A stretch of 64,000 bases of DNA from Larus michahellis (taxonomy: Eukaryota; Chordata; Aves; Charadriiformes; Laridae). Position 1 is the stretch's first letter. The number at the start of each line of letters is the position of its first letter. This document shows, one piece after another, positions 62,901-64,000 of this stretch. Under the pieces are notes generated by a model that saw only the letters and a list, made by a program, of their open reading frames with translations, was not told where the DNA came from and ran no database searches. The stretch lies in contig NC_133901.1 in NCBI RefSeq assembly GCF_964199755.1, positions 24,213,583 through 24,277,582 of the forward strand, written 5' to 3'. A program made the position numbers and the translations under genes.

Positions 62901-64000
62901 AACGAGATATGTAACTCATTTATGATTTTTTTCCCCTTATCCTGTATGACAGTTCTAAAATGGCTGTGCTTGCTTTGTTTTGTTTTTATGCTTTAGCTAT
63001 TTTGTCCCTGCTCTTCCTCTGCATTTGTCCAGACCTTGGTCCATTTTATAGCAGCAGAGAAGCTCAAACAGCAAAAGCAGCCAACCTGCATTCCCACAGT
63101 GAGTAACCACAGGCTTGAAATGGCTGAGAACTATATGCCACGTAGCAAAAAGAGACATAGAGGCCAACTATCCTTGTTCTGATCCTTTTCCCTTCAGTGG
63201 ATTCTAATTGTTATTGCTGGTTATGATATATTCATATATTCTCTATTTTTAATGGAGAGGATATCTTCTGATGATTTATACAGAATATTTCAGAGTGATG
63301 ATGTCTGTTGATGGGTTATCATTTCAGAGAATACAGATACAAACACCTTGGAGTGTATCTTTGAGCTTGCCTTCACTACAGATGTTCTACTGTCCTGCAA
63401 AGCTTTTCAACGCTAGTTCCAGGAAGCGCTCTCAGGCAATGTGGTTTTGCCCACATGTAAAGATAGGTTGGGAGATTTTACACATGCTGATTGAAAACAG
63501 TCCTTGGGTCTAAATAGGGTGGAGGCCAGACAGCAGTTTATTAGACCAGCAAATATATTCTCTTCCACAGCAGCTGACATCTGCCAGCACTAACTGCAGT
63601 CACGGGATTAGTTTTCCAAATTTTAGATATTTCAGGAGAAACCATGCTTTTATATATATTTTTACGTTTCAGTGTTTCTACTCTGAAGTAAAGCTGGCAT
63701 CATGTAAATCATGAGTATTCCGCCTAAGCGTCTTCAAATCAAAAGGTGACAGGTTTTGGTGATACGTCTTGTTTTCTGTATTCACAAGCACGGTGAGTAG
63801 TGCGGCCTCTGACAGTGAAGCAGTGTGCTTTTCAGTGCATTTTTCATTGGTAACAGACATCCTGGAAATCAAGTTATGCCCTTATTGGTATATGTTCAGC
63901 CTGGCTTCCTAGGCCTCGAGCTGCAGTAGCACTTACAGTAGGACCATATTGACTTCACTGCATTTGTGGTGATGTAATAGATAATTGAAATTCATCTTGA
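59997..64000. other. Intergenic sequence without a recognised gene
   Basis: AT-rich, non-coding. The ATG frames here (for example 60178-60414 and 61731-61937) lack domain features and splice context. A short stretch near 63950 (attgacttcactgcattt) may be another piece of the ancient sauropsid repeat seen at 25243. Confidence 0.6.

Noticed and set aside
1..64000. CRISPR arrays, bacterial operons, riboswitches, tRNA or rRNA genes
   Set aside because: The window is vertebrate nuclear DNA with spliced genes. No direct-repeat/spacer arrays and no tRNA A/B-box pairs or rRNA-like segments were noticed on reading.

Overview
This is a vertebrate nuclear window, most probably from a neoavian bird. It is AT-rich with GC islands, and its genes are split by long introns with standard GT-AG junctions. 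It carries an old CR1 LINE fragment and a solo LTR that I recognise from memory as a family widespread in Neoaves. Two protein genes can be assembled exon by exon. They are FBXO36 on the plus strand and SLC16A14 on the minus strand, the same neighbouring pair as on human 2q36 (bird chromosome 9 by expected synteny). Their 3' ends face each other.

Layout. 1-13715: intron 1 of FBXO36, with no exon or CpG island that I can see, so coding exon 1 (about 31 codons) lies before the window. 13716-21926: FBXO36 coding exons 2, 3 and 4. 21927-25581: the two 3' UTRs, convergent. 25582-34240: the four coding exons of SLC16A14 on the minus strand, a full 515-residue open frame. Its intron between coding exons 2 and 3 holds the solo LTR, a 15-bp minisatellite and a GC-rich block. 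34256-38787: intron within the 5' UTR of SLC16A14. About 38430-38990: a CpG island with a good minus-strand splice donor, taken as the SLC16A14 promoter and non-coding exon 1. 39000-64000: no intact gene that I recognise. This part holds a diverged antisense CR1 copy (about 41130-42290), a second CpG island (about 48900-49300) with CTCF-, YY1- and E-box-like motifs but no assigned gene, and a frameshifted intronless seven-transmembrane receptor pseudogene (59123-59996), probably of the odorant receptor 131-2-like type.

The two genes have no evident shared pathway. FBXO36 is a small F-box protein, a presumed substrate adaptor of SCF ubiquitin ligases. SLC16A14 (MCT14) is an orphan 12-helix membrane transporter of the monocarboxylate transporter family. 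I found no sign of a dramatic undescribed system. The items most worth checking are the orphan CpG island, the receptor remnant, the minisatellite with its duplicated end blocks, the polyadenylation signal that overlaps the FBXO36 stop codon, and an unexplained GC-richer open stretch near 44.6-44.9 kb. Human comparisons, repeat family names and motif consensus sequences are from memory; no database was searched.
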